Assembly: GCA_026709365.1 (NCBI GenBank)
Contig: JAPOTD010000007.1
Span: forward strand, 17,777 to 81,776
Source of the DNA: Gammaproteobacteria bacterium
GTDB taxonomy: Bacteria > Pseudomonadota > Gammaproteobacteria > Pseudomonadales > Azotimanducaceae
Direction: 5' to 3'
DNA length: 64,000 bases
The notes under the pieces: generated by a model
Seen by the model: only the letters and a program-made list of their open reading frames with translations
Told to the model about the DNA's origin: nothing
Database searches by the model: none
Shown here: one piece after another, positions 49,251-57,753 of the stretch
Layout: each line of letters begins with the position of its first letter
Position numbering within the stretch: position 1 is the stretch's first letter
Translations under genes and position numbers: made by a program

Positions 49251-49861
49251 CTAGGCTTTGCGCTTCCGGTGGGGTTTCCTAGCGTCGGTGAGGGCTTCAT
49301 CGACCAACTCGATCACCTTCACCATGCTATTGGCCACTTCCGCAACCACAATCTCCCTTTCGTCGGCGATCCGCATCAGAAACCGCGGGTCGTTCCAGTT
49401 CGATTGGTCTGGCCAGATGTTCCATATCCACCGTTGATATCGTTTCCGGTGCCATGTGTGGCTCTTGGAGGATAGGCATTTCCGTGTTCGCTCCGAGGTG
49501 GCCTCCTTCAAGTCATCTCCATCGTTGTACACACTTAGCGCCACCTCGCTGGCATCCCACTTCCAATTCCCCAGGCTGACCCACAACTCGTCCCAGACTT
49601 CTTTGCGCGTGATATCAATATTGAACCAGCCATCTGTGTCGCTTCGCTGGACGGTCAGGTCGTATCCGCGAATATGCCGGAAATGATGTTCTCGTCTCGC
49701 TTGAAGTACCAGAAGACCGAAAACTGCGTTGCGGCGACGCGGTCCATGCGCACTTGCGTTTCCCTGACACCCTCGATCACCGCTCCAAGACCTGTCAGGA
49801 ACGATCCCAACCCAGCGGCATCGCTCTTCGTCACCGACAACGCTTGGACCAGCTCACTCAT
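49251..49861 (-). pseudogene. Remnant of a PD-(D/E)xK nuclease-family protein, internally deleted
   Basis: The N-terminal part (SVTKSDAAGLGSFLTG ... FSVFWYFKRDENIISGIFAD) ends at a stop near 49655. Another phase then gives GYDLTVQRSDTDGWFNIDIT, EVWDELWVSLGNWKW and SNWNDPRFLMRIA to 49251. These halves look like the beginning and end of PD-(D/E)xK nuclease family proteins found in defence islands; the central catalytic part (about 100 residues or more) is gone. Pattern-based, so tentative. Confidence 0.5.
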
Positions 49862-50000
49862 CTTGGCCGGTTCCGTCCAAACGCGTCATGGTTCTTTCTC
49901 CTGAGTCGGGTTCAACGGTAGCAGAGACGCCATAGATTACCAATCCGGATGTTGTAGGTTCCTTCCATGTGGTTTCAGGCGACTTGCACACTGGGTTCAG

Positions 50001-50043
50001 ATGGTTCCACAATAGATTCGTTTTGAATTGAGTATGGAACCAT
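50001..50043. promoter_or_regulatory. Inverted repeat overlapping the antitoxin start codon
   Basis: ATGGTTCCA at 50001-50009 and its reverse complement TGGAACCAT at 50035-50043 flank a 25-bp AT-rich core; the right arm covers the ATG of the antitoxin. This fits an autoregulatory operator of a FitAB/VapBC operon. The remainder of 49862-50000 shows nothing else. Confidence 0.5.
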
Positions 50044-50356
50044 GCCTAATCTATCGATCAAGAACGTGCCGGAGCCTGTGGTCGAGAAGCTGCGTCAGTT
50101 TGCCGCTGCCAACCATCGTTCACTGCAGGGCGAATTGATGGCTCTCGTGTGCCGTGCCGCCGAGGAAGGCTCTGTCGGCACCATGGATGCGGAAAGGGCG
50201 CAACCTCAAGCGGATCCCTTTGCGCCAACGCAGGTCGAATCCGGATGGATGACCATTGAGCAGATGTCGGCCGAGAGTCGGATCGCTTATCCCGAGCCCA
50301 TCACCAAAGGCCCCCTTGCCGTTGATATCATTCGCCGTGAGCGCGACGCCAGATGA
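50042..50356 (+). CDS. FitA-like ribbon-helix-helix antitoxin
   Basis: 104 aa. The N-terminal MPNLSIKNVPEPVVEKLRQFAAAN with SLQGELMALVCRAA is an Arc/MetJ-type RHH domain, as in FitA. The C-terminal ESRIAYPEPITKGPLAVDIIRRERDAR would wrap the toxin. The stop overlaps the toxin start as ATGA. Confidence 0.82.
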   Translation: MPNLSIKNVPEPVVEKLRQFAAANHRSLQGELMALVCRAAEEGSVGTMDAERAQPQADPFAPTQVESGWMTIEQMSAESRIAYPEPITKGPLAVDIIRRERDAR

Positions 50357-50781
50357 GCCAACTCGTGGTTGCGGAACCGCGCAACAGCTACCGGACATCG
50401 CCACCAATCGTGGTGGATTGCAGTGTGCTGGCCGCCTATCTTTTTGAGGAGTCAGGACGGGAGGAGGCTGACCGGATTCTGGCTGGCAAAGCGCTGTTTG
50501 CGCCTTGGCTGATCGACCATGAAATGATCAGCGTTGGCTTGAAGAAGGCCCGGGCGGGCATGGCGGACTTAGCTGATCGAGGACTTGAGCGGCTTTCCTC
50601 ATTGCCCCTGACGCGTCGAATGGCCAACAGCGCAGGGCAGTGGCGGTTGGCCAGACGGGAGAACCTGTCCGCCTATGACGCCGCCTACCTGCAACTTGCC
50701 ATTGAAATGAATGTGCCCCTTGCGACCTTCGATCGCATACTCGGACAAGTTGCGGAACGGGTATTGGGGGAACTTGGCTAA
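50353..50781 (+). CDS. PIN-domain toxin (VapC/FitB family)
   Basis: 142 aa. PIN acidic residues: Asp in IVVDCSVLAAY, Glu in DHEMIS, Asp in AYDAAYLQLA, and Asp in ATFDRIL. These bind Mg2+ for RNA cleavage. The first 15 residues are an extension before the usual PIN start. Coupled to the antitoxin by ATGA. All catalytic positions are present, so the pair looks intact. Confidence 0.85.
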   Translation: MSQLVVAEPRNSYRTSPPIVVDCSVLAAYLFEESGREEADRILAGKALFAPWLIDHEMISVGLKKARAGMADLADRGLERLSSLPLTRRMANSAGQWRLARRENLSAYDAAYLQLAIEMNVPLATFDRILGQVAERVLGELG

Positions 50782-50787
50782 CGGGGC

Positions 50788-52191
50788 TTATGCCGCCAGC
50801 CCCTGCGCCGTGACCCATTGCCAAGTCTCGTCGAGCGCCTTGGTGAGCTTGGTGAACAGCTCATCCACCTGCGCATCAGTGATGATCAACGGTGGGCACA
50901 TCGCCATGGTGTCGCCGAGGTTGCGCAGGATCAGGCCGTGGGCTTCGCAGCGGGCGTTGCAGTGGACGCCGACGCCGGCTGACGGCGGGTAGGGGGTGCG
51001 GGTGTCCTTGTCGGCCATCAGCTCCGCCGCGCCGATCAGGCCGCGGCCGCGGGTGTTGCCGACTAGGGGGTGCTCTTCCAAGGCCGCCAAGCGTTCCTGG
51101 AACGCGGCGCCCACCTTGGCTGCATGGCCGAAGATGTCGCGCTCTTCCATTAATTCCAGATTGCGCAGCGCTACGGCGGCGCACACCGGGTGCCCGGAGT
51201 AGGTGAAGCCGTGGCCGAACAGGCCCGCCTCGCTGCTGGCCTCGACGATGGGTTGGTACATGAACTCCGGGATCACCACCGCCGACAGCGGCAGGTAGGC
51301 GGAGCTGACCGCCTTGGCCACGCTCATGGTTGTGGGCCGGATGCCCATGGTCTGGGCGCCGAAGGGCTTGCCGGTGCGCCCGAAGCCGCAAATGACCTCA
51401 TCGTCGATGAAGAGGATGCCGTGCCGGTCGAGCACTTCCTGCACCTTCTCGTAGTAGTCGGCGGGCGGCACGACGACCCCGCCTGCCCCAGTGATCGGCT
51501 CGGCGATGAACGCGGCGATGGTCTCCGGGCCTTCGCGCAGGATCAGGTCTTCCAGGTTGGCGACAATGCGGTCGCGGAACTGGGCCTCGCTTTCCGCCGC
51601 CAAGCCGTCCCGGTAGTAGTGCGGTCGGTCGGTGTGCAGCACTTCCTTGATGGGCAGGTCGAAATGCGCATGGAAGGGCGGCAGGCCGGTGAGCGATCCG
51701 GAGCCGATGGTGATGCCGTGGTAGCCGCCGATGCGGGAGATGATCTTCTTCCTCTCCGGCTTGCCGATGGCGTTGTGGTAGTACCACATCAACTTGATCT
51801 GGGTGTCGTTGGCGTCACTGCCGGACAGGCCGAAGAACACGCGGCCCGCATCGAACGGCGCCATGGCCTTGAGCTTCTCCGCCAGCAGAATGCTCGGCTC
51901 ATGGGTCTTGGCGGAAAACAGCTGCGAATAGCTCAAGGTGCGCATCTGCGCCTCGGCGACCTTGACCAACTCCTCCTCGCCGTAGCCCAAAGCCGTACAC
52001 CAAAGCCCGGCCATGCCCTCAAGGTACTGCTTGCCGTGGTTGTCCCACAGGTATGCGCCCTTGGCCCGGACGTGGACGGTCGGCCCCTGCTCATGCAGCA
52101 GCTTCAAGTTGGTAGTGGGGTGCAGCAAGTGCTTGAGGTCGCGCGCCTCCAGGGAGTTGGGCGGAAACTCATTGTGCAGGGGATCAGCCAT
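50788..52191 (-). CDS. Class III (omega) aminotransferase
   Basis: 467 aa from the ATG at 52191 (a TTG six codons upstream is possible). [27 protein letters not shown], the phosphate loop [13 protein letters not shown] and the PLP lysine in [15 protein letters not shown] match beta-alanine/omega-amino acid:pyruvate transaminases. It converts an omega-amine with pyruvate to alanine. Alanine dehydrogenase next to it could recycle that alanine to pyruvate. Confidence 0.9.
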   Translation of the reverse strand: MADPLHNEFPPNSLEARDLKHLLHPTTNLKLLHEQGPTVHVRAKGAYLWDNHGKQYLEGMAGLWCTALGYGEEELVKVAEAQMRTLSYSQLFSAKTHEPSILLAEKLKAMAPFDAGRVFFGLSGSDANDTQIKLMWYYHNAIGKPERKKIISRIGGYHGITIGSGSLTGLPPFHAHFDLPIKEVLHTDRPHYYRDGLAAESEAQFRDRIVANLEDLILREGPETIAAFIAEPITGAGGVVVPPADYYEKVQEVLDRHGILFIDDEVICGFGRTGKPFGAQTMGIRPTTMSVAKAVSSAYLPLSAVVIPEFMYQPIVEASSEAGLFGHGFTYSGHPVCAAVALRNLELMEERDIFGHAAKVGAAFQERLAALEEHPLVGNTRGRGLIGAAELMADKDTRTPYPPSAGVGVHCNARCEAHGLILRNLGDTMAMCPPLIITDAQVDELFTKLTKALDETWQWVTAQGLAA

Positions 52192-52287
52192 GATTTGGTT
52201 CACCGTCAAGTGGGCGGGGCGCCAAGCCCCGGCAGTAACCGAAGGTCAACGGCTCGCTGGCCGCAGCCTTCGGGCGAAGCGCCAAGC

Positions 52288-53427
52288 CTATGCTGCGCGA
52301 AACTCCCCGTCCTTTGCAAATCGGGGAAGCTCCGGTGCGGTCGAAACCGAACAACCCAGTGCTTGAGCCACCTGGGGGTGCCGAATCGCGCCTTTGTGTA
52401 CGTTGAGCCCCGCGGCAAACCCTGCGTCGCGCTTGAAGGCCTCGCGCCAGCCGTGCTCCGCCAAGGTCTTGACGTAGGGCAGGGTGACGTTGTTGAGCGC
52501 CAGGGTCGAGGTTCTGGCCACGGCGCCGGGCATGTTGGTGACGCAGTAGTGCACCACGCCGTGCTCGACGTAGGTGGGGGCATCGTGGGTGGTGGGTCGG
52601 CTGGTCTCGAAGCAGCCGCCCTGATCGATGGAAATGTCCACCAAGGCCGCGCCCTTCCGCATTTGCCGCACCATGTTGCGGGTGACCAGCTTGGGTGCGG
52701 CTGCGCCGGGCACCAAGGCTGCGCCAACCACCAAGTCCGCAGCCCGCACCTCGTCCAGGACGTTCTGCGGCGAGGCCGCCAGCAGGCGGACGCGGCCTGC
52801 GAACTGGTGGCCCAACTCCCGCAGCCGATCAATCGACTTGTCCAGAATGCTGACCTCAGCCTGCAGGCCGACGGCCATGCCAGCCGCTTCGGCGCCCGCC
52901 ACGCCGCCGCCCAGGATGACCACCCTGCCCGCCGCCACGCCCGGCACGCCGCCGAGCAGGGTGCCGCGCCCGCCGGCCGACTTCTGCAGCGCATAGGCGC
53001 CGACCTGCACCGACATGCGGCCCGCCACCTCGCTCATGGGCCGCAGCAACGGCAGGCGGCCTTGGGCGTCGGTGACGGTTTCATAGGCGATCGCCGTGGC
53101 CCCGGAGTGCATCAGCGCCTGGGCCTGGGGCTCGTCGGCCGCCAAATGCAAGTAGGTGAACAGCACTTGCCCTGGCCGCAACCGGCGGCACTCGTCGGCC
53201 AGCGGCTCCTTGACCTTCACCACGAGGTCGGCATCGAAGGCATCCTCAGCCGTGCCGATGACCGCGCCGGCTCGACAGTAGTCCTCATCAGCGAAGCCGA
53301 TGCCCATGCCGGCGTTCGCCTCCACCACGGCGCTGGTGCCGAGGGCGGTCAGTTCGGCGATTGAATCCGGCGTCAGGCCGACCCGGTGCTCGTGGACCTT
53401 GGTTTCCTTGGGCACTCCGATGCGCAT
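52288..53427 (-). CDS. ald: Alanine dehydrogenase
   Basis: 379 aa. Starts [20 protein letters not shown]; the substrate lysine is in VKVKEPL, the catalytic His in TYLHLAAD, and the NAD loop is [18 protein letters not shown]. Reversible deamination of L-alanine to pyruvate with NAD. Divergent from an Lrp-family regulator and upstream of the omega-transaminase on the same strand. Length normal. Confidence 0.94.
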   Translation of the reverse strand: MRIGVPKETKVHEHRVGLTPDSIAELTALGTSAVVEANAGMGIGFADEDYCRAGAVIGTAEDAFDADLVVKVKEPLADECRRLRPGQVLFTYLHLAADEPQAQALMHSGATAIAYETVTDAQGRLPLLRPMSEVAGRMSVQVGAYALQKSAGGRGTLLGGVPGVAAGRVVILGGGVAGAEAAGMAVGLQAEVSILDKSIDRLRELGHQFAGRVRLLAASPQNVLDEVRAADLVVGAALVPGAAAPKLVTRNMVRQMRKGAALVDISIDQGGCFETSRPTTHDAPTYVEHGVVHYCVTNMPGAVARTSTLALNNVTLPYVKTLAEHGWREAFKRDAGFAAGLNVHKGAIRHPQVAQALGCSVSTAPELPRFAKDGEFRAA

Positions 53428-53521
53428 GCGTTCAATGCTCCAAAGCCGGTGCGGGTGCTGTAGCTCCGTACCTAAGTTACGCTTGCGATGGCGGCAAGGT
53501 ATTGCTTTTTTTCGCTGATTT

Positions 53522-53553
53522 GCCGATAACTCGCAAATAAGTGCGAATTCGGC
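53522..53553. promoter_or_regulatory. Palindromic Lrp-type operator candidate
   Basis: GCCGA...CGCA-AATAAG-TGCG...TCGGC forms a nested imperfect palindrome just before the lrp start and between the divergent genes. An AT-rich centre with symmetric arms is what Lrp/AsnC dimers bind. It could regulate both ald and lrp. Confidence 0.45.
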
Positions 53554-53557
53554 TGGA

Positions 53558-54043
53558 ATGATGCAAGATTATGAGGCGCTGGATCGGCTGGATCGCCGAA
53601 TCCTTCACGAATTGCAGATCGACGGCAAGCTGACCAACAGCGCGTTGGCGGAACGGGTCAGCCTGTCCGAGTCCGCCTGCCTGCGCCGGGTGCGTCGGCT
53701 GGAGGAAAGCGGAATGCTGCGCGGCTACGTGGCCCTGGTCGATCAGTCGAGGGCCGGCTACCCCGACAACGTGTTTGTCAACATCACGCTGGAAAGCCAG
53801 CAGCAGGCCGACCTTTCGGCCTTCGAGACCGAGGTGAGGAAACTGCCGGAAGTGATGGAGTGCTACCTGATGTCAGGGGAGGCGGACTACCTGCTGCGCG
53901 TGGTGGTCAGCGACGCCCGCGACTACGAGCGCATCCACAGCCGCTTCCTCACCCGCCTGCCCGGCGTGGACCGAGTGCATTCCAGCTTCGCCCTGCGCAC
54001 GGTGACCAAGAAAACCGAGCTGCCGGTTCGGCGCAACGCCTGA
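53558..54043 (+). CDS. Lrp/AsnC-family transcriptional regulator
   Basis: 161 aa. The N-terminal HTH (LDRLDRRILHELQIDGKLTNSALAERVSLSESACLRRVRRLEESG) is followed by the RAM ligand-binding domain (VNITLESQQQADL ... YLLRVVVSDARDY). Likely senses alanine or another amino acid and controls the divergent ald gene, as in other alanine dehydrogenase operons. Confidence 0.92.
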   Translation: MMQDYEALDRLDRRILHELQIDGKLTNSALAERVSLSESACLRRVRRLEESGMLRGYVALVDQSRAGYPDNVFVNITLESQQQADLSAFETEVRKLPEVMECYLMSGEADYLLRVVVSDARDYERIHSRFLTRLPGVDRVHSSFALRTVTKKTELPVRRNA

Positions 54044-54179
54044 CACCGGCTGATTGCAACAGTGAGATTGCCCACAGCTACAATTTGGCCCGAGGCCCAA
54101 GCTGCGCGATCAGCCTGCCTGCGGCAAAGGCAATGGGCAGGCGGCATTGATGCGGGCTTGGGCTTGCGCCTCAGCCATC

Positions 54180-54220
54180 ACGCTTCAGTCCGCGAAGCGA
54201 AGCTTTGCGGACTGAAGCGT
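54180..54220. repeat. 14-bp inverted repeat upstream of the E1-like gene
   Basis: ACGCTTCAGTCCGC (54180-54193) and GCGGACTGAAGCGT (54207-54220) are exact reverse complements around a 13-nt loop that itself contains AAGC. It lies 13 bp before the ATG. It may be the terminator of lrp or an operator; no T-run. The rest of 54044-54232 holds nothing. Confidence 0.65.
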
Positions 54221-54232
54221 TCCTGATCCCGC

Positions 54233-54973
54233 ATGGACGACGACCAACTGCTGCGCTACAGCCGCCAGATCATGCTCCCGGAGGTGGACGTGGGGGGGCA
54301 GGAGAAGCTTCGCAGCGCCAGCGCGCTGGTGGTGGGGCTAGGGGGGCTCGGCTCGCCGGTGGCGCTCTACCTAGCCGCGGCCGGGGTCGGCAAGCTGGTT
54401 CTGGCCGACGACGACGTCGTTGAACTGTCCAATCTGCAGCGGCAGATTGTTCACGCCAACGCGGCGTTGGGGCAGGCCAAGGCTGCGTCCGCCAAGGCTT
54501 CCGTTGCGGCGATCAATCCCGGTGTCGAGGTTGAGGCCATTGCCGAGCGCATCGACGGTCCTGGGCTTGAGCCCCTGCTCGACCGGGTGGATCTGGTGGT
54601 CGATGCCACCGACAACTTCGCCACCCGCTTCGCGCTCAACGAAGCCTGCTGGCGCAGCGGCACGCCCTTGGTGTCCGGGGCGGCCATTCGCTGGGAAGGA
54701 CAGTTGGCGGTCTTCGACCCCCGTGATGCAGCCTCCCCCTGCTATCGATGCCTCTATGCGGATGGCAGCGGGGAAGCGCTGAACTGCGCGGAGAACGGCG
54801 TCATTGCGCCCTTGGTCGGCGTGGTGGGAGCCATGCAGGCCATGGAGGCGGTCAAGCTGATTACCGGGGTAGGCGACCCGCTAACCGGTCGGGTGCTGTA
54901 CTACGACGCCAAGCGCGGCGAATGGCGGGCCTTCAAGCTGTCGAGGCGTCCGGGATGCCCGACCTGCGGGTGA
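54233..54973 (+). CDS. ThiF/MoeB/HesA-family E1-like adenylyltransferase
   Basis: 246 aa. Nucleotide loop VVGLGGLGSPVALYLAAAGVG, then ADDDVVELSNLQRQI, catalytic Asp in VVDATDNFATRF, and zinc Cys pairs CYRC and CPTC at the end. Adenylates the C-terminal Gly-Gly of a ubiquitin-like sulfur carrier (MoaD or ThiS). No rhodanese domain. Without moaD or thiS nearby the partner is not fixed. Convergent with lipB, overlapping by 41 bp. Confidence 0.9.
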   Translation: MDDDQLLRYSRQIMLPEVDVGGQEKLRSASALVVGLGGLGSPVALYLAAAGVGKLVLADDDVVELSNLQRQIVHANAALGQAKAASAKASVAAINPGVEVEAIAERIDGPGLEPLLDRVDLVVDATDNFATRFALNEACWRSGTPLVSGAAIRWEGQLAVFDPRDAASPCYRCLYADGSGEALNCAENGVIAPLVGVVGAMQAMEAVKLITGVGDPLTGRVLYYDAKRGEWRAFKLSRRPGCPTCG

Positions 54974-55649
54974 CAATCGGATAGACCTGCTCCAATTGGC
55001 GCACCAAGCGCGACCGGACCGCGGCGAGGTCCGATTCCCCGCACAGATCCCTCAATTGGGTGACCGCCAAGCCCGCCATGCCGCAGGGGTTGATGCGGGC
55101 AAAGGGCGCAAGGTCCATGTCGATGTTGAAGGCGAAGCCGTGGTAGGCGCAGCCGCGCCGCACGCGCAAGCCCAGGGCGGCAATCTTCCCGCCCTCCACA
55201 TAGACGCCGGGGGCATCGCAGCGGGCGGCGGCGGCGATGCCGTATTCGTCGAGCACCTTGATGATGGCGTTCTCGATGCCGGACACCAAGCCGCGCACCG
55301 ACACCCCCATGCGACGGATGTCGAACAGCAGGTAGCCGACGATTTGGCCGGGGCCGTGGAAGGTGACCTGCCCGCCCCGGTCGGACTGCACCACCTCAAT
55401 GCCGCCGGGGGCCAGCAGGTGCTCCGCCCGTCCGGCTTGGCCTTGGGTGAACACGGGCTCATGCTCGGTGAACCAGATTTCATCCAGGGCATCACTGGTT
55501 CGCTCGGCGGTGAAGGCTTGCATGGCCGCCAAGGTGTCGCCGTAGCGGGTGCGGCCGAAGTCCCGAACGATGGCGTCAAGCCTTGGAGCCCTAGGCGGCG
55601 CAGCGCCGATGTCGGCGGCGCAACCGGCTCGTCTCGAGGTCGCCGCCAT
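54933..55649 (-). CDS. lipB: Octanoyl-[acyl-carrier-protein]:protein N-octanoyltransferase
   Basis: About 238 aa. Moves octanoyl groups from ACP to lipoyl domains, such as the E2 partner of AceE. RGGQVTFHGPGQIVGYLLFD, catalytic Lys in GGKIAALGLRVRRG and Cys in NPCGMAGL are all present. The phase is open far upstream, but similarity begins near MAATSRRAG (55649), 17 bp after dacC. Neither ybeD nor lipA follows; a convergent ThiF-like gene does. Confidence 0.93.
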   Translation of the reverse strand: MAATSRRAGCAADIGAAPPRAPRLDAIVRDFGRTRYGDTLAAMQAFTAERTSDALDEIWFTEHEPVFTQGQAGRAEHLLAPGGIEVVQSDRGGQVTFHGPGQIVGYLLFDIRRMGVSVRGLVSGIENAIIKVLDEYGIAAAARCDAPGVYVEGGKIAALGLRVRRGCAYHGFAFNIDMDLAPFARINPCGMAGLAVTQLRDLCGESDLAAVRSRLVRQLEQVYPIVTRRSGIPDASTA

Positions 55650-55666
55650 TGGTTTCGTCAAGGCGC

Positions 55667-56914
55667 TTATCCAAAAATCCGACGGAACAGGAGCGTCAGG
55701 TAGTCGCCGAGCTGAGCGAAGATCCCCGCCTCCGCGACGTCCGACAGGGCGATCAGCGGGCCGCTGTGCAGCGTCTCCTCGTTCACTGAAACACGCAGCT
55801 CGCCCAACGCATCGCCTGCTTGAATGGGCGCCTCGATCACTTCCGGCAGCGTCATCTCGACAGCCACCTGGTCGTAGTGTCCTCGCGGAAAGGTGATGGT
55901 CACCGGCGCCGCGACGCCGAGTTCCACGGCATCGGCTTGGCCATACCAAACCTCGGCGGACTCCAGGGGCGCATCGGCCTCGTACAGGCGCTTGGTCTCG
56001 AAAAAGCGAAAGCCGTAGGACAGCAGCATTTGGCTTTCCTGAACCCGATGGGCGTCGTTGTCCGCCCCCATGACGACCGAGATGAGCCGCATCCCCTCGC
56101 GTTCCGCGGAGGCCAGCAGGCAGTAGCCGGCCGCCTTGGTGTAGCCGGTCTTGACGCCATCGACGGTCCGGTCGCGCCACAGCAGGCGATTGCGGTTGGG
56201 CTGCTCTATGTCGTTGTACGTGAAGGACCTCTCCGAGTTGAGCGCGTAGTTTTCCGGAAACTGCTGGATGTAGGCCCGGGTCAGCGCGGCCAAGTCCCAA
56301 GCGGTCGTGTAGTGGTCTTCGGCGGGCAGCCCGGTGGCGTTGCGGAAGTTGGAGTTCACCATGCCCAACTCCGCGGCCTGCCGGTTCATCATGTCCGCGA
56401 AGGCCGCTTCGCTGCCGGCGATGTGCTCCGCCAGGGCCACGCTGGCGTCGTTGCCGGATTGGATGATGATGCCCCGCAACAGGTCCTCGACGCTGACCTC
56501 GGTGCCTTCCTGTATGAACATGCGTGAGCCGGGGGTGCGCCAGGCGTTGACGCTGACCGACACCTTGTCGTTCAGGGCGATGCGCCCGCCCTCGATCTCC
56601 CCGGCCGCCACGTAGCCGGTCATCACCTTGGTCAGGCTCGCCGGCGGCATCGACTCCCGGCTGTTGCGCTCGGCGATCACCTTGCCGGTGTCCGCGTCGA
56701 TGACCAGGTAGGACGCCGAGGAGAGGTTCGGCGGCGCTGGCACGATGGATGCGCCCTGCACCGCCGATGCGGCAACCAGCGAACAGGCGAACGCGGCGGT
56801 CAATAGCGGTCGGGCGCACCGGGACCGGGGCGAAGAAGCTGCGCCGCGCTTGGATTCGTTTGAGTCAGTCCAGCGAAAGCAGGACGTTGAGGCTGTTGCG
56901 GTGCCGAAGAGCAT
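55667..56914 (-). CDS. dacC: D-alanyl-D-alanine carboxypeptidase (PBP5/6 type)
   Basis: 415 aa with a long N-terminal signal sequence. Active-site motifs: SxxK in PASLTKVM, SxN in QSGNDASV, KTG in DGVKTGYTKAAGYC. Trims the terminal D-Ala of peptidoglycan stem peptides. The C-terminal amphipathic helix (QLGDYLTLLFRRIFG) would attach it to the periplasmic face of the inner membrane. AAGGA precedes the ATG. Confidence 0.94.
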   Translation of the reverse strand: MLFGTATASTSCFRWTDSNESKRGAASSPRSRCARPLLTAAFACSLVAASAVQGASIVPAPPNLSSASYLVIDADTGKVIAERNSRESMPPASLTKVMTGYVAAGEIEGGRIALNDKVSVSVNAWRTPGSRMFIQEGTEVSVEDLLRGIIIQSGNDASVALAEHIAGSEAAFADMMNRQAAELGMVNSNFRNATGLPAEDHYTTAWDLAALTRAYIQQFPENYALNSERSFTYNDIEQPNRNRLLWRDRTVDGVKTGYTKAAGYCLLASAEREGMRLISVVMGADNDAHRVQESQMLLSYGFRFFETKRLYEADAPLESAEVWYGQADAVELGVAAPVTITFPRGHYDQVAVEMTLPEVIEAPIQAGDALGELRVSVNEETLHSGPLIALSDVAEAGIFAQLGDYLTLLFRRIFG

Positions 56915-56925
56915 GGCATCTTTCC

Positions 56926-57753
56926 TTATTGCTTGCTGCCGCTGCGCAATATGAGGGGCATGGCGTGGTTGGCGGCGACGATCAGCGACTGCAGTTGCCG
57001 GGCGCGCTGCTCACCCACGAGCGGGCCGATGAGCACCCGATACAAGGCGTCATCCGACTGCTGCACCACCTCCGCCTGTTCGCCGGTCAAAGTTGCCAGG
57101 TTGCGCTGCAGTTTCTCAGCCCCGGCCTTGCCGCGAAAGGCGCCCGCTTGGAGGAAAAGCGTCTCGACCCCCTGCAGCGCCTCCACCCGCACCCGCGCCG
57201 TGCCTTGGCGGGAAAAGCCGAGCTTCACCGCCGCGGCATAGGACAGATCCAGCATGCGGTCATCGTGAAACGGGCCGCGGTCGTTGACCCGCACCAGGGT
57301 CCGACGGCCGTTGTCGAGATTCGTCACCCGCACGTAGGTCGGAATTGGCAGGGTGCGGTGGGCGGCGGTGAGCTTGAACATGTCGTAGGTTTCGCCGCTG
57401 GAGGTGCGTCGGCCGTGGAACTTTGTGCCGTACCAGGAGGCAATGCCCTCCGCCCGGTAGCCCGCCGCCGACTTCACCGGGTAGTAGGTGGCGCCCTCAA
57501 CCTCGTAGGACGACGGATTGCCGTAGCGGCTCGGCGGCTCGACCTTGGGAACCGGGTCGGGCAGACGGCTTAGGTCATAGGGCACTTCCGATGGCGCAGG
57601 GGGGCCGTCCTCGACTTCCGCTGGCGTTGGGCGGGCATCCGGCTCGAAGACGGCGCAGCCGCCAACGAGGCCCGCTGCGCACAGGGCCAATGCCCGGCGC
57701 AAGCGGCGAAAGGCTTCCCTCGAACCCATTTCCCAATCGCCCTCCCCACTCAT
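56926..57753 (-). CDS. rlpA: Septal ring lytic transglycosylase/lipoprotein RlpA
   Basis: 275 aa lipoprotein: lipobox LVGGC after a hydrophobic stretch. Double-psi beta barrel (EGIASWYGTKFHGRRTSSGE ... VRVNDRGPFHDDRMLDLS, with catalytic Asp and His) and C-terminal SPOR domain (FLQAGAFRGKAGAEKLQ ... YRVLIGPL) that binds denuded glycan at the septum. The ATG at 57753 overlaps the mltB stop (ATGA); a second ATG at 57729 has a better-spaced signal peptide. Confidence 0.93.
   Translation of the reverse strand: MSGEGDWEMGSREAFRRLRRALALCAAGLVGGCAVFEPDARPTPAEVEDGPPAPSEVPYDLSRLPDPVPKVEPPSRYGNPSSYEVEGATYYPVKSAAGYRAEGIASWYGTKFHGRRTSSGETYDMFKLTAAHRTLPIPTYVRVTNLDNGRRTLVRVNDRGPFHDDRMLDLSYAAAVKLGFSRQGTARVRVEALQGVETLFLQAGAFRGKAGAEKLQRNLATLTGEQAEVVQQSDDALYRVLIGPLVGEQRARQLQSLIVAANHAMPLILRSGSKQ

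Noticed and set aside
51190..53364. 724-aa plus-strand reading frame across the transaminase and alanine dehydrogenase
   Set aside because: Antisense shadow of two clear enzymes.
54933..56819. 628-aa protein on the minus strand
   Set aside because: Only the last 238 residues are LipB-like; the rest is a shadow phase of dacC with low-complexity composition.
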